A model generated the notes under the pieces. The model was not told the origin of the DNA and did no database searches. It saw nothing but the letters and a program-made list of their open reading frames with translations. Below, in pieces: positions 52,371 to 61,161 of a DNA stretch of 64,000 nt (the first letter of the stretch is position 1; the number at the start of each line of letters is the position of its first letter). Origin of the DNA: Actinomycetes bacterium (lineage in GTDB: Bacteria > Actinomycetota > Actinomycetes > Streptosporangiales > Streptosporangiaceae). The stretch covers positions 248,001 through 312,000 of the forward strand of contig JAJYTD010000001.1 in assembly GCA_021793235.1 (NCBI GenBank), read 5' to 3'. Made by a program: the position numbers and the translations under genes.

Positions 52371-53513
52371 GTGGCCAGAGACTATTACCAAATCCTCGGG
52401 GTGCGTCGCGACGCGACCAAGGACGAGATCAAGAAGGCCTACCGGCGGCTCGCCCGCGAACTCCACCCGGATGTCAACCCGGACCCGGCCACACAGGAGC
52501 GCTTCAAAGAAGTGACTCAGGCCTATGAGGTCCTCTCCGATGAGAACAAGCGCCGCATGTTCGACATGGGAGCGGACCCGTTCGCCCCCGCGGGCGGTGG
52601 CGGAGGCGGGGGCTTCGGTACGGCCGGCTTCCCCTTCGACGACATCATGAACGCGTTCTTCGGCGGGGGGCAGCCGGGCGGTGGGCGCGCCCCTCGCGAC
52701 CGGATGCGCCGCGGGCGCAGTATCAAGGTCAGGGTCGAACTGGACCTGGCCGAAACCGCGTTCGGCGTTACCAAGGACGTCACCTTCCCGACCGCTGTCC
52801 TGTGCACTACGTGCCAGGGTGAGGGAACAGCCAAGGGGACTCAGCGCCACACCTGCGACATGTGCCAGGGACGCGGTGAGGTCTCCCAGGTGACGCGTTC
52901 CTTCCTGGGCCAGGTGATGACCACGCGCCCGTGCCCGCAGTGCTCGGGACAGGGCAGCGTCATCACCGACCCCTGCCCGGACTGCACCGGTGAGGGCCGC
53001 GTTCGGGAGAAAGTGACCCGCAAGGTGCAGATCCCCGCGGGCGTCGAGGACGGAACCCAGATTCAGCTCGCCGGCGAGGGAGAGGTCGGCCCTAACGGTG
53101 GGCCGCGCGGTGACATCTTCCTGGAGATCGTGCAGCGCCCGCACCCCATATTCGAACGGCGCGGCGATGACCTGCACTGCACCATCACCGTCCCGATGAC
53201 CGCCGCCGCCCTGGGCGCCTCATTCACCTTCGAGACACTCGACGGTGAAGAGGAGATCGACCTGCGCCCCGGTACCAGCTCCGGGCACGTCATCACCCTC
53301 AGCGGGCGGGGCAGCAAGCACCTCGACGGCGGTGGCCGCGGTGACCTGATGATCCAGGTGGACGTCGAGACGCCGAGCAAGCTGGACGAGGAGCAGGAGG
53401 CCCTGCTGCGCAAGTTCGCGGAGCTGCGCGGTGAAAACCACCCACCGGGCAAGTTCAGCCCGGGGCACGGCGGGCTCTTCTCTCGCCTGCGCGACGCGTT
53501 CGGCGCCCGCTGA
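52371..53513 (+). CDS. dnaJ: Chaperone DnaJ
   Basis: 380-residue type I DnaJ, the DnaK co-chaperone. The J domain (residues 2-66) has YYQILGVRRDATKDEIKKAY and the HPD motif in ELHPDVNPD; a Gly/Phe-rich linker GGGGGGGFG follows; four zinc-binding repeats CTTCQGEG, CDMCQGRG, CPQCSGQG and CPDCTGEG are complete; the C-terminal substrate-binding domain follows. This corresponds to actinobacterial DnaJ2, the copy linked to hrcA rather than dnaK. Start is a GTG directly after the hrcA stop, so it is translationally coupled. Confidence 0.95.
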   Translation: MARDYYQILGVRRDATKDEIKKAYRRLARELHPDVNPDPATQERFKEVTQAYEVLSDENKRRMFDMGADPFAPAGGGGGGGFGTAGFPFDDIMNAFFGGGQPGGGRAPRDRMRRGRSIKVRVELDLAETAFGVTKDVTFPTAVLCTTCQGEGTAKGTQRHTCDMCQGRGEVSQVTRSFLGQVMTTRPCPQCSGQGSVITDPCPDCTGEGRVREKVTRKVQIPAGVEDGTQIQLAGEGEVGPNGGPRGDIFLEIVQRPHPIFERRGDDLHCTITVPMTAAALGASFTFETLDGEEEIDLRPGTSSGHVITLSGRGSKHLDGGGRGDLMIQVDVETPSKLDEEQEALLRKFAELRGENHPPGKFSPGHGGLFSRLRDAFGAR

Positions 53514-53564
53514 CACGAGCACCCGACGGCGAGCAACCCGGAAAACGCCTGACAGGGGGGATAT

Positions 53565-54308
53565 GTGACGCCTCCGGTCTTTCTGACCGAAACGGGAGGG
53601 CTCGACCAGGATCACGTGGTGCTCTCGGGGGCCGAAGGGCGGCATGCCGCCACCGTCCGCCGGATCACCGTCGGTGAGACCGTGCATCTGGTGGACGGTG
53701 GCGGGACACGGGCTCGGTGTGTCGTCACCGATGTCGGCAAGGACACGGTGGTCTGCGCGGTCAGCGAACGCGATACCGATCCGCTGCCGAGTCCGCGCTT
53801 GACCGTCGTACAGGCGCTGCCCAAGGGGGACCGGGGAGAGCTGGCCGTGGAGGTCATGACAGAAGCCGGTGTCGACGCGATCATCCCGTGGGCGGCTGAG
53901 CGCTGCATCACCCGGTGGAAGGCCGAGCGTGCGGCCAAATCCCTGGCCAAATGGCGGGCCACCGCCCGGGAAGCGACCAAGCAGGCGCGGCGCAGCCGAA
54001 TCCCCGATGTCGGTGACCTCGCCACCACGCACGGCGTCACAGCGCTGATATCCGATGCGGAACTGGGTGTCGTGCTGCACGAGGACGCAACGGAACGTCT
54101 GTCGTCTCTGCCGCTGCCCGCAGCCTCGGCCGAGACCAGCGGCATTGTCGTCGTGGTCGGGCCCGAAGGCGGATTCACCGAATCCGAGCTCCATGTGTTC
54201 GAGGCGGCCGGCGCCGTGCGGGCACTGCTTGGTCCGACAGTGCTGCGTACGTCCACGGCAGGGGTGGCCGCGCTCGCCGTGCTGCAGTCCCGCTGCGGAC
54301 GCTGGTGA
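53565..54308 (+). CDS. rsmE: 16S rRNA (uracil-1498-N3)-methyltransferase RsmE
   Basis: 247-residue SPOUT methyltransferase that methylates U1498 of 16S rRNA. The N-terminal PUA-like domain includes HVVLSGAEGRHAATVRRITV; the SPOUT knot has QALPKGDRGELAVEVMTEAG, VVVVGPEGGFTESEL and LLGPTVLRTSTAGVAAL. GTG start after GGGGGG. It follows dnaJ by 51 bases and is part of the same unit, the standard actinobacterial order. Small hairpins follow the stop. Confidence 0.93.
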   Translation: MTPPVFLTETGGLDQDHVVLSGAEGRHAATVRRITVGETVHLVDGGGTRARCVVTDVGKDTVVCAVSERDTDPLPSPRLTVVQALPKGDRGELAVEVMTEAGVDAIIPWAAERCITRWKAERAAKSLAKWRATAREATKQARRSRIPDVGDLATTHGVTALISDAELGVVLHEDATERLSSLPLPAASAETSGIVVVVGPEGGFTESELHVFEAAGAVRALLGPTVLRTSTAGVAALAVLQSRCGRW

Positions 54309-54314
54309 AGCACC

Positions 54315-54346
54315 GGGCCTACCCAAAGGCCCTGCGGGAGGCCCGC
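54315..54346 (+). terminator. Double hairpin after rsmE
   Basis: GGGCCT (54315-54320) pairs with AGGCCC (54327-54332), and GCGGG (54334-54338) with CCCGC (54342-54346). The two small stems lie just past the rsmE stop and before AATGGTCTTTAAG. Confidence 0.45.
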
Positions 54347-54403
54347 AATGGTCTTTAAGAGAGCTCGCCGAGGATCGGTGGGCAGGCGCCTCGCCGCTCG
54401 CCG

Positions 54404-55135
54404 TCAATCCGTCTGCGAGGGGGCGTCTCCGGTAGCGGTGTCGTCTTGGCCGGAGTCGGAACCCGGCGAGGGGGGACTGCCGGTGCCGCCGTCCCCGCTG
54501 CCGCTGTCGCCGCTCCCGTTGCCATCACCCGGTTCGATGCCGTCTTCATCGGTGCCGTCGCCGGGGTCGGTGGAGGTGCCGTCGGGATCGGTGGAGTCGC
54601 CGGTGGGAGAGCATGCCGGCGAATCGTCGGCGCTCTCCGCGGACTCCTCGTCTTCGGCAGAGGAAGCCGCGGCCTGCCTCGGGTCCTCAGGGGCGGAAGA
54701 ACTGGCGCAGGAGGCCGCCGTTTCGGCGCCGTCCCCGGATCCTTCCTCCTCGGGGGCCGCGGTCGCCGCGTCGTCCTTCGATGCCTGGCTGTCCTCCGGG
54801 GACGGCTTCTGGGGCTCGACGCCGTCGCTGGCGTGGCCGCCGCCGTTCCCATCGGCGGAGCCGTCCTCGCTCGACGCCGTTGTCAACGATTGCGGCAGGA
54901 CCTGGTCACGGAGTTGCGGCGTGCCGAGCAGAACCGAGCCGGCGATCAGCGCTGCGGCCCCGACGGCTAGGGCGGGACGCAGCCAAGGAGCGCCGAACCA
55001 CGCCGCGAACCGGTTGTTCTCAGTGCGCGCGCGGATCTGCGTCAAAGCTTCGGGGGACGGGTCCACGGAGTCGGCTTCGGCGCTCAGGATCGTGCGCAGC
55101 CGCTCTTCGAGTGCGTCGTCGGATGGTTCGGTCAT
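54404..55135 (-). CDS. Membrane partner (probable anti-sigma factor) of the ECF sigma factor
   Basis: 243-residue single-pass membrane protein. A cytoplasmic N-terminal segment (DALEERLRTILSAEADSVDP) is followed by one helix (PALAVGAAALIAGSVLLG, near residues 54-71) and an extracytoplasmic tail of about 165 residues made almost only of Asp, Glu, Ser, Gly, Pro and Thr, with two cysteines (ASCASSS, SPACSPTG). It has no HxxxCxxC zinc motif. The start overlaps the stop of the ECF sigma gene (ATGA), which is the main argument for an anti-sigma role. The true function is not proven. Confidence 0.7.
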   Translation of the reverse strand: MTEPSDDALEERLRTILSAEADSVDPSPEALTQIRARTENNRFAAWFGAPWLRPALAVGAAALIAGSVLLGTPQLRDQVLPQSLTTASSEDGSADGNGGGHASDGVEPQKPSPEDSQASKDDAATAAPEEEGSGDGAETAASCASSSAPEDPRQAAASSAEDEESAESADDSPACSPTGDSTDPDGTSTDPGDGTDEDGIEPGDGNGSGDSGSGDGGTGSPPSPGSDSGQDDTATGDAPSQTD

Positions 55136-55719
55136 GTCGTCTGCTCCAGAACAGAGCGGAGCGCGGCGATGCCACGCGCTGTGTGGCTCTTCACGGCGCC
55201 ACGGCTGATGCCCATGGCGTCGGCTATCTGCGCCTCGGACAGATCACCGTAGTACCTGAGCACGATGGCCTCCCGCTGGCGGGTGGGGAGCCGGCGCAGG
55301 GCGGCGATGACCGCTGCGCGCTCCAATTCGCCCAGTGCGCCGTGTTCGGCGCTGGGGGCGTCAGGAAGCGCCTTGGGGGCGTGCTTCTCCACAACCGCCC
55401 GATGCCGCAATACGGATCGGGCGCGATTGACGACCGACTGACGAAGGTAGGACAGCGCCTTGTTCGGATCCCGTAGACGCCTCCATGCCCCGTGCATGGC
55501 CACGAACGCGTCCTGTACGACTTCTTCGGCGGTCGCGTGGTCGCGGACAAGGAGCGCCGCCAGCCTGACCAGAGGGCGGTAGTGCGCGCTGTAGAGCTGT
55601 GTCACGGCTTGGTCGGCGTCCCACTCGACCGTCACTGCCGCCGCGGAGGCCTCCGCGACCATTGTTTCAGCCACGTCCGTAGGACGCGCGCCCTTGTCGC
55701 CGGGTTTACGAAAGGGCAT
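55132..55719 (-). CDS. ECF-type RNA polymerase sigma factor (SigE family of actinobacteria)
   Basis: 195-residue sigma-70-related factor. Region 2 is LYSAHYRPLVRLAALLVRDH, ATAEEVVQDAFVAMHGAWRR; region 4 is RLPTRQREAIVLRYYGDLSE and AQIADAMGISRGAVKSHTAR, a good sigma-4 helix-turn-helix. The N-terminus (about 30 residues) is basic/variable. The signal and target genes are unknown; it is transcribed upstream of and overlapping a membrane protein likely to be its anti-sigma factor. No GGAAC-type autoregulatory promoter was recognised; TAGTAT about 30 bases upstream is a candidate -10. Confidence 0.9.
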   Translation of the reverse strand: MPFRKPGDKGARPTDVAETMVAEASAAAVTVEWDADQAVTQLYSAHYRPLVRLAALLVRDHATAEEVVQDAFVAMHGAWRRLRDPNKALSYLRQSVVNRARSVLRHRAVVEKHAPKALPDAPSAEHGALGELERAAVIAALRRLPTRQREAIVLRYYGDLSEAQIADAMGISRGAVKSHTARGIAALRSVLEQTT

Positions 55720-56142
55720 ACCTGTTCTTCTCGCTCAGATGTGAAGTCCGATACTAGGCCGACCGTCCGGGACGATTGGGCCTCTTCGGGCGTGCGATCC
55801 GTCCATGTCTCTCGGTGATTGGATTATTACTGTAGGAAAACAGGGTTGCGCTGGTACAGCCGCGCGGAACAAACAGGGTAGTCCGCACCGTCGCCCTGGG
55901 GCGGCGCCTTCGGACGAAGCCGCCCTGCCCGTACGGACCGAAATCCCTGCGCGCCGGGTGACACGAATGATCGCGCACCGTGGCCACCGTAGAAGATCAG
56001 CGGCCGTAATGACAGCCGGACGGGGACCGCCGTGCCGCCCTGTCGCCTGATGTGCGCAGATGCTGAGGCATCATGGTGGCCGCGAAACGAATCGGGCGCG
56101 AGGATGGATGCGCGCCGGGAATCCTGAGAGAGGGGTCGACTG
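55720..56142. other. Divergent gene-free region between the sigma factor and HIT genes
   Basis: 423 bases. Minus-strand TAGTAT at about 55751-55756 may be the sigma-gene -10. An AT-rich patch (GGATTATTACTG, near 55823) stands out from the GC-rich surroundings. Short open frames are present on both strands but none has a ribosome binding site or recognisable product. Confidence 0.4.
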
Positions 56143-56499
56143 TTGACCACTAGTGAACCCGATTGCCTGTTCTGCAAGATTGTCGCAGGAGAGGTCCCAG
56201 CCGAGATCGTCCGGGAAGGGGGGAGCACGGTTGCCTTCCGCGACATCAACCCGCAGGCACCCACCCACGTGCTGGTCATCCCCAGGGATCACTACCCCGA
56301 TGCCGGGGCGGCAGGCCGGGCGGGCGTCGGGATCATGGACGAGATAGCGCGTGAGGCCCATGAGGTCGCCGAGGCCGAGGGAATCGCGGCGAGCGGTTAC
56401 CGGCTCGTCTTCAATACGGGACCGGGGGCCGGCCAGACCGTATTCCATGTCCACGGGCATGTACTCGGCGGACGCGGCCTGGAATGGCCTCCCGGGTAA
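56143..56499 (+). CDS. HIT-family nucleotide-binding protein
   Basis: 118-residue histidine-triad hydrolase. The active-site loop is FHVHGHVLGG (H-x-H-x-H), preceded by NTGPGAGQTV; the N-terminus DCLFCKIVAGEVPAEIV and PTHVLVIPRDHYPD are typical of the HinT group, which hydrolyses adenosine phosphoramidates. A TTG start at 56143 is supported by GAGGGG seven bases upstream; no ATG or GTG is in frame near the conserved beginning. It is upstream of phoH, as in many actinobacteria. Confidence 0.9.
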   Translation: MTTSEPDCLFCKIVAGEVPAEIVREGGSTVAFRDINPQAPTHVLVIPRDHYPDAGAAGRAGVGIMDEIAREAHEVAEAEGIAASGYRLVFNTGPGAGQTVFHVHGHVLGGRGLEWPPG

Positions 56500-56645
56500 A
56501 AAAGCTTCGGGGCGGGGAGCGCCCCGTTGGTAGTATCCAGTCGGCAACACGGTTTGCTGTGACCACGGCGATCATGGCGATCACAGATCGGGCGAACCGT
56601 GGACGGACGCGAAAGGCAGGGGCGAGACGGCCGCAAGGCCACACC

Positions 56646-57698
56646 ATGGTCGAGTCAACACGCAACAGCACCCAGGTGAAGATCGTCGTGCCGGAAGAGC
56701 ACATGATGGTCAACCTGCTCGGATCCGGCGACGAGCTGCTCAGGACAGTCGAGCGCTCCTTCGACAGCGACATCCACGTCCGCGGCAACGAGATCACGAT
56801 CAGCGGAAGTCCCGAAGAGACCGCACTGGTGGTGCGGCTGATCGAAGAGTTGCTGGAGCTCGTCAAGAACGGCACCCATGTCACGCCTGACGCCATCGAC
56901 CGGACGTTGGGCATGCTGCGCTCATCGGGTACCGGCAGCGAGCGCCCCGCTGACGTTCTGACCACCAACATCCTGTCGGCTCGGGGACGCACCATCCGTC
57001 CCAAGACGCTCAACCAGAAGCGCTACGTCGACGCCATCGACAAGCACACCATCGTCTTCGGCATCGGCCCGGCAGGTACCGGAAAGACGTATCTGGCCAT
57101 GGCCAAGGCGGTCAAGGCACTGCAGAACAAGCAGGTCAACCGGATCATCCTGACTCGTCCGGCCGTCGAGGCGGGCGAGCGGCTGGGGTTTTTGCCAGGG
57201 ACGCTCTACGAGAAGATCGACCCCTATCTGCGGCCGCTCTATGACGCGCTCCACGACATGCTCGACCCCGACTCGATCCCCAAACTCATGTCGGCGGGGA
57301 CGATCGAGGTGGCGCCGTTGGCCTACATGCGCGGGCGTACCCTCAACGACTCCTTCATCATCCTCGACGAGGCGCAGAACACCTCGCCCGAACAGATGAA
57401 GATGTTCCTGACCCGGTTGGGTTTCGATTCGAAGATCGTGGTCACCGGTGACGTCACACAGGTCGACCTGCCGACCGGGCAGTCCAGTGGGCTGGGTACG
57501 ATCCAGAAGATCCTCGAGGGGATCGACGACATCGGGTTCTGCCGCCTGAGCAGTCAGGACGTCGTGCGGCACAAGCTGGTCAGCGCCATCGTCGACGCCT
57601 ATGGCCGTCATGAGGACCGGGAACAGAACCGATCCCAGGGTTCGCGCGGCCGGTTCGCCCCGGCTCGCTCCAACGGCGCGGCCGGCAGCGTCGGATGA
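56646..57698 (+). CDS. phoH: PhoH-family ATPase
   Basis: 350-residue PhoH-like P-loop ATPase. Walker A GPAGTGKT is at residues 141-148, Walker B is FIILDEAQN, and the block NKQVNRIILTRPAVEAGERL is characteristic. An N-terminal single-stranded-nucleic-acid-binding-like (KH/R3H type) domain covers residues 8-75. PhoH proteins may be RNA helicase/ribonuclease factors; their adjacency to ybeY and era, as here, points to rRNA maturation. The ATG at 56646 has AAGG eight bases upstream; the frame is open upstream without homology. Confidence 0.92.
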   Translation: MVESTRNSTQVKIVVPEEHMMVNLLGSGDELLRTVERSFDSDIHVRGNEITISGSPEETALVVRLIEELLELVKNGTHVTPDAIDRTLGMLRSSGTGSERPADVLTTNILSARGRTIRPKTLNQKRYVDAIDKHTIVFGIGPAGTGKTYLAMAKAVKALQNKQVNRIILTRPAVEAGERLGFLPGTLYEKIDPYLRPLYDALHDMLDPDSIPKLMSAGTIEVAPLAYMRGRTLNDSFIILDEAQNTSPEQMKMFLTRLGFDSKIVVTGDVTQVDLPTGQSSGLGTIQKILEGIDDIGFCRLSSQDVVRHKLVSAIVDAYGRHEDREQNRSQGSRGRFAPARSNGAAGSVG

Positions 57699-57797
57699 CC
57701 CTGGCATGTGCTCGACGGGTCACGGCAAGCGGGGAAACCCGTGAACGGCCCGGCGGGACGGTATTGGTCGGGCACCACAGATAAGGCGTGCTGAGTA

Positions 57798-58289
57798 ATG
57801 AGCATTGACGTCGCGAACGAATCCGGCGTCCCCGCGGATGAGAAGCGGCTGTCCCGGCTGGCCCGCTATGTGCTTGATGCCATGCGGGTCCATCCCTTGG
57901 CAGAGCTGTCCGTCGTGCTGGTCGATGAGGAGCCGATGACCGAGCTCCACGTTCGTTGGATGGACGAGCCCGGGCCGACCGACGTGCTGTCGTTCCCCAT
58001 GGACGAGCTGCGCCCCGGCGGTCAGGACCAGCCTTCCCAGCCGGGGATCCTCGGCGATGTGATCATCTGCCCGCAGGTGGCCGCGCGCCAGGCCGAAAAG
58101 GCGGGCCATGCCGCGCAGGACGAGATCGACCTGCTGTGCACGCACGGCATTCTGCACCTGCTGGGCTATGACCATGCCGAGCCTGATGAGCACAGGGAGA
58201 TGTTCGGCTTGCAGGGCGAACTCCTCGCGGGCTGGCGGAACAGCCTGGAGACCGCGGAGGAGACCGCCGACCAAGACCCGACCCGATGA
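57798..58289 (+). CDS. ybeY: Endoribonuclease YbeY
   Basis: 163-residue zinc-dependent endoribonuclease required for 16S rRNA 3'-end maturation and ribosome quality control. The metal-binding H-x3-H-x5-H motif is HGILHLLGYDH (followed by EHREMF), and TDVLSFPMDE is conserved. It sits between phoH and corC, the classic phoH-ybeY-corC-era order. Its stop overlaps the corC start by four bases (ATGA). Confidence 0.95.
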   Translation: MSIDVANESGVPADEKRLSRLARYVLDAMRVHPLAELSVVLVDEEPMTELHVRWMDEPGPTDVLSFPMDELRPGGQDQPSQPGILGDVIICPQVAARQAEKAGHAAQDEIDLLCTHGILHLLGYDHAEPDEHREMFGLQGELLAGWRNSLETAEETADQDPTR

Positions 58290-59653
58290 TTCTCGGCCAT
58301 CCAGACCCGGCCGGATACGCCGCCGTGATGCACATGGTCGAGCCTATGCTGGCGGCTCCTGGCCGGGGTGGCATGGGAGCGGTCGGCGCTATCGCGGCTG
58401 CGGCGGTGTTCTCACTGGTCTCGGCGTTCTTTGTGAGCGCCGAGGTGGCGATCACCCGGATGACGGGGCTGAGTGAGGCAGAGCTCGCCGGTGCCGAGCA
58501 GCGTGGGACGCAGCGGCTGCGGGCTGTCGCAGCCGATCCGGAACGCCACCTCAACCTGGTCCTGCTGCTGCGGGTGGCCTGTGAGGTACTGGCGGTCCTG
58601 GCGCTGTCGGTGGGGATCACCGGCATGCTCGGGTTCGGCTGGCCGGCTGTCGTTCTTACGGCGCTGGTGATGATCCTGGTCGAGTACGTGCTCATCGGAG
58701 TCACCCCGCGGATCCTGGGCCGCCAGTTCTCCAGGGGCATCGCTTCGGCCAGCGTGAACATCCTTGCTCCCGTGGCACCGGTACTCAGCCCGCTGGCCCA
58801 GTTGCTGGTCCGGCTGGGTCGGTCGCTCACCCCCCGCGGGAAGGGCGACCGCAGCGGCCCTTTCAGCAGTGAGAGCGAACTGCGCCGACTGGTCGACCTG
58901 GCCGAACGCGGGCACGTGATCGACGCCGAGGAACGGCAGATGATCCACTCGGTGTTCAAACTCGACGACACATCGGTGCGCGAGGTCATGGTGCCGCGTA
59001 CCGACATCGTCTTCGTCGACCGCGAGACCAAGGTGGACGACTGTCTGTCCCTGGCGCTGCGCAGCGGGTTCTCCCGCATCCCGGTGACGGGCGAGGACGA
59101 GGACGATGTCGTGGGAATCCTCTACCTCAAGGACGTGGTCGCACGCATGCGGCAGGAATGGGCGCGGCAACGAGACGAGAACGGCGGCGCCGACCAGCTC
59201 GCTGCGGGCGACATCATGCGAACGGCGTCCTATGTGCCCGACTCCAAGCCCATCGACGGACTGTTGCGGGACATGCAGCAGCAGCGCATCCACGTGGCCG
59301 TGGTGATCGACGAGTACGGCGGTACAGCGGGGCTGGTGACGATCGAGGACATTGTCGAGGAGATCGTCGGGGAGATCACCGACGAATACGACGACGAGAT
59401 CCCGCCGATCGAGCGCTTGGGCGAGGGGCGCGCCCGTGTTACCGCCCGGCTTCCGCTGGGCGAACTCGCCGGACTGTTCGAGGTGGAGCTGGATGTCGCG
59501 GATGTGGAGACAGTGGGCGGGCTGCTGGCGTACGCGCTGGGCCGGGTGCCGATCACCGGTTCCGAGGCCGTCTACGCTGGGCTCAAACTGACCGCCGAGG
59601 ACTCGGCGGGACGCCGCAACCGGACCGCCACGGTGCTGGTGGAGAAGGTGTGA
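58286..59653 (+). CDS. CorC/HlyC-family CNNM-CBS membrane protein
   Basis: 455-residue protein of the hemolysin C/CorC group, involved in magnesium or cobalt transport. It has an N-terminal DUF21/CNNM domain with four hydrophobic helices (VGAIAAAAVFSLVSAFFVSA, LLLRVACEVLAVLALSVGIT), two CBS domains with VREVMVPRTDIVFVDRETKV and DIMRTASYVPDSKPIDGLLR, the conserved VVIDEYGGTAGLVTIEDIVE, and a C-terminal transporter-associated domain. It overlaps ybeY by four bases. Confidence 0.92.
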   Translation: MILGHPDPAGYAAVMHMVEPMLAAPGRGGMGAVGAIAAAAVFSLVSAFFVSAEVAITRMTGLSEAELAGAEQRGTQRLRAVAADPERHLNLVLLLRVACEVLAVLALSVGITGMLGFGWPAVVLTALVMILVEYVLIGVTPRILGRQFSRGIASASVNILAPVAPVLSPLAQLLVRLGRSLTPRGKGDRSGPFSSESELRRLVDLAERGHVIDAEERQMIHSVFKLDDTSVREVMVPRTDIVFVDRETKVDDCLSLALRSGFSRIPVTGEDEDDVVGILYLKDVVARMRQEWARQRDENGGADQLAAGDIMRTASYVPDSKPIDGLLRDMQQQRIHVAVVIDEYGGTAGLVTIEDIVEEIVGEITDEYDDEIPPIERLGEGRARVTARLPLGELAGLFEVELDVADVETVGGLLAYALGRVPITGSEAVYAGLKLTAEDSAGRRNRTATVLVEKV

Positions 59654-59737
59654 GCAGACGGGCGAGGGGCGCTGCGGCCCCGCCCGTGGCCGGTAGGCAC
59701 GACGACAGGACCACCACGCTGCCAAGGAGACAGACCT

Positions 59738-60073
59738 GTGACCGACCTCAGCGCTGAAGACGCGAAGCTCGTCACCCTCGCCCGCGCCTCTCGCGCCCGT
59801 ACCGGCGCAGCCGAGGGCGCGGCCGTGCGCGATGACACGGGGCGGACTTATACCGCGGCCACCGTCGGCCTGCCTTCCCTGAGGCTTTCGGCATTGCAGG
59901 CGGCCATCGCCGCCGCTGTGTCCAGTGAAGCGGACCGGCTCGAAGCCGCGGCCGTCGTCACCGCGGCGGACACGCTGACCGGAGAGGACCTGGCGGTGGC
60001 CGCCGACCTGAAGACGGCGGCCATAGTGCTCGCCGCTCCTGACGGGACCCCCAAGGACATCACCCGGTCCTGA
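59738..60073 (+). CDS. Cytidine deaminase-like protein without zinc ligands
   Basis: 111-residue protein annotated in actinobacteria as cytidine deaminase because of its fold: EDAKLVTLARASRARTGAAE, then GAAVRDDTGRTYTAATVGLP. The catalytic HAE/CAE and PCxxC motifs are missing; the protein contains neither cysteine nor histidine and cannot bind the catalytic zinc. It therefore cannot be an active deaminase of the known mechanism. Its retention between corC and era in actinobacteria, as I recall, suggests a non-catalytic role. GTG start with AAGGAG about eight bases upstream. Confidence 0.75.
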   Translation: MTDLSAEDAKLVTLARASRARTGAAEGAAVRDDTGRTYTAATVGLPSLRLSALQAAIAAAVSSEADRLEAAAVVTAADTLTGEDLAVAADLKTAAIVLAAPDGTPKDITRS

Positions 60074-60154
60074 GGCACGGCGCCCCGCGCCGTGCCCCGG
60101 CAGGCAGCGGCGGCACTGGTTCGTTCCACTGCTGGAGCAGGCGAGACTGGAGAG

Positions 60155-61123
60155 ATGGACGACCTCGACCTCGAGAAACTGCGGGCGCCGCTTTCGATGC
60201 CCTCCTACCCGGAGGGTTTCCGCAGCGGATTCGCCTGTTTTGTCGGTCGGCCCAACGTGGGCAAATCGACGCTGATGAACGCGCTGGTGGGGCAGAAAGT
60301 CGCCATTACCAGCAACCGCCCGCAGACAACGCGGCGTACTGTGCGCGGCATCGTGCACCGCGACGATGCACAGTTGATCATCGTGGACACCCCCGGCCTG
60401 CACAAGCCGCGCACTCTGCTCGGGGAGCGGTTGGACAGTCTGGCGCGCTCCACACTGGTCGAGGTCGACGTGATCGGGTTCTGCGTCCCGGCCGACGAGC
60501 CGATCGGCCGGGGCGATACCTACATCGCCCGGGAGCTCGCGGCGCAGCGGGACACACCGGTCGTCGCTCTGGTCACCAAGACCGACCTGGTCGGTCGCCG
60601 ACAGGTCAGTGAGCAGTTGATGGCTGTGGACCGACTGGGCGAATGGGCCGATATCGTTCCGGTATCGGCTGAGGGGGGGTTCCAGCTCGATGCCGTCGCC
60701 GATGTGCTGTGCGGGCATCTGCCGGAGGGGCCACCGCTCTATCCTGACGGTGACCTCACTGACGAGCCCGACGAGATGCTGGTCGCCGAACTCATCCGGG
60801 AGGCGTCCCTGGAAGGCGTCCGCGATGAACTGCCGCACTCCATCGCGGTGGTGGTGGATGAGATGGCAGAGCGGGAGAATACCCGGCCGGGCCGGGAACT
60901 CGTCGATATCTACGCTTCCCTGTATGTGGAGCGCCCGAGCCAGAAGGCCATCGTGATCGGCGCCAAAGGGGCACGGCTGCGCGAGGTCGGTTCGGCCGCC
61001 CGCAAGCAGATCGAGGCGCTTCTGGGCACCCGGGTCTATCTGGACCTGCGGGTGCGCGTCGCCAAAGACTGGCAGCGCGACCCCAAACAGCTACGTCGGC
61101 TCGGGTTCGACCAGCAGGTGTGA
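60155..61123 (+). CDS. era: GTPase Era
   Basis: 322-residue GTPase with a KH domain, acting in 16S rRNA processing and 30S assembly. G1 is GRPNVGKST, G2 TTRRTVRGI, G3 DTPGLHKP and G4 TKTDLV; the C-terminal KH has RLREVGSAARKQIEALLGTR. The ATG at 60155 (MDDLDLEKLR) precedes a variable N-terminal extension of about 20 residues; GGAG is only two bases before it, so a start elsewhere in this extension is possible. Adjacent corC, ybeY and phoH are functional partners. It converges with the IclR gene. Confidence 0.94.
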   Translation: MDDLDLEKLRAPLSMPSYPEGFRSGFACFVGRPNVGKSTLMNALVGQKVAITSNRPQTTRRTVRGIVHRDDAQLIIVDTPGLHKPRTLLGERLDSLARSTLVEVDVIGFCVPADEPIGRGDTYIARELAAQRDTPVVALVTKTDLVGRRQVSEQLMAVDRLGEWADIVPVSAEGGFQLDAVADVLCGHLPEGPPLYPDGDLTDEPDEMLVAELIREASLEGVRDELPHSIAVVVDEMAERENTRPGRELVDIYASLYVERPSQKAIVIGAKGARLREVGSAARKQIEALLGTRVYLDLRVRVAKDWQRDPKQLRRLGFDQQV

Positions 61124-61127
61124 AAGG

Positions 61128-61156
61128 TCCGCCCCGTGTCGCCGGTACGGGGCGGA
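61128..61156. terminator. Bidirectional terminator between era and the IclR gene
   Basis: TCCGCCCCGT at 61128-61137 and ACGGGGCGGA at 61147-61156 form a perfect 10-bp stem, nine-base loop, between two convergent stops. Confidence 0.8.
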
Positions 61157-61161
61157 TCCGG

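Noticed and set aside
58412-60838. An 808-codon minus-strand frame opposite corC, the deaminase-like gene and era
   Set aside because: It is a mirror of three well-recognised plus-strand genes, a common artefact in GC-rich DNA.
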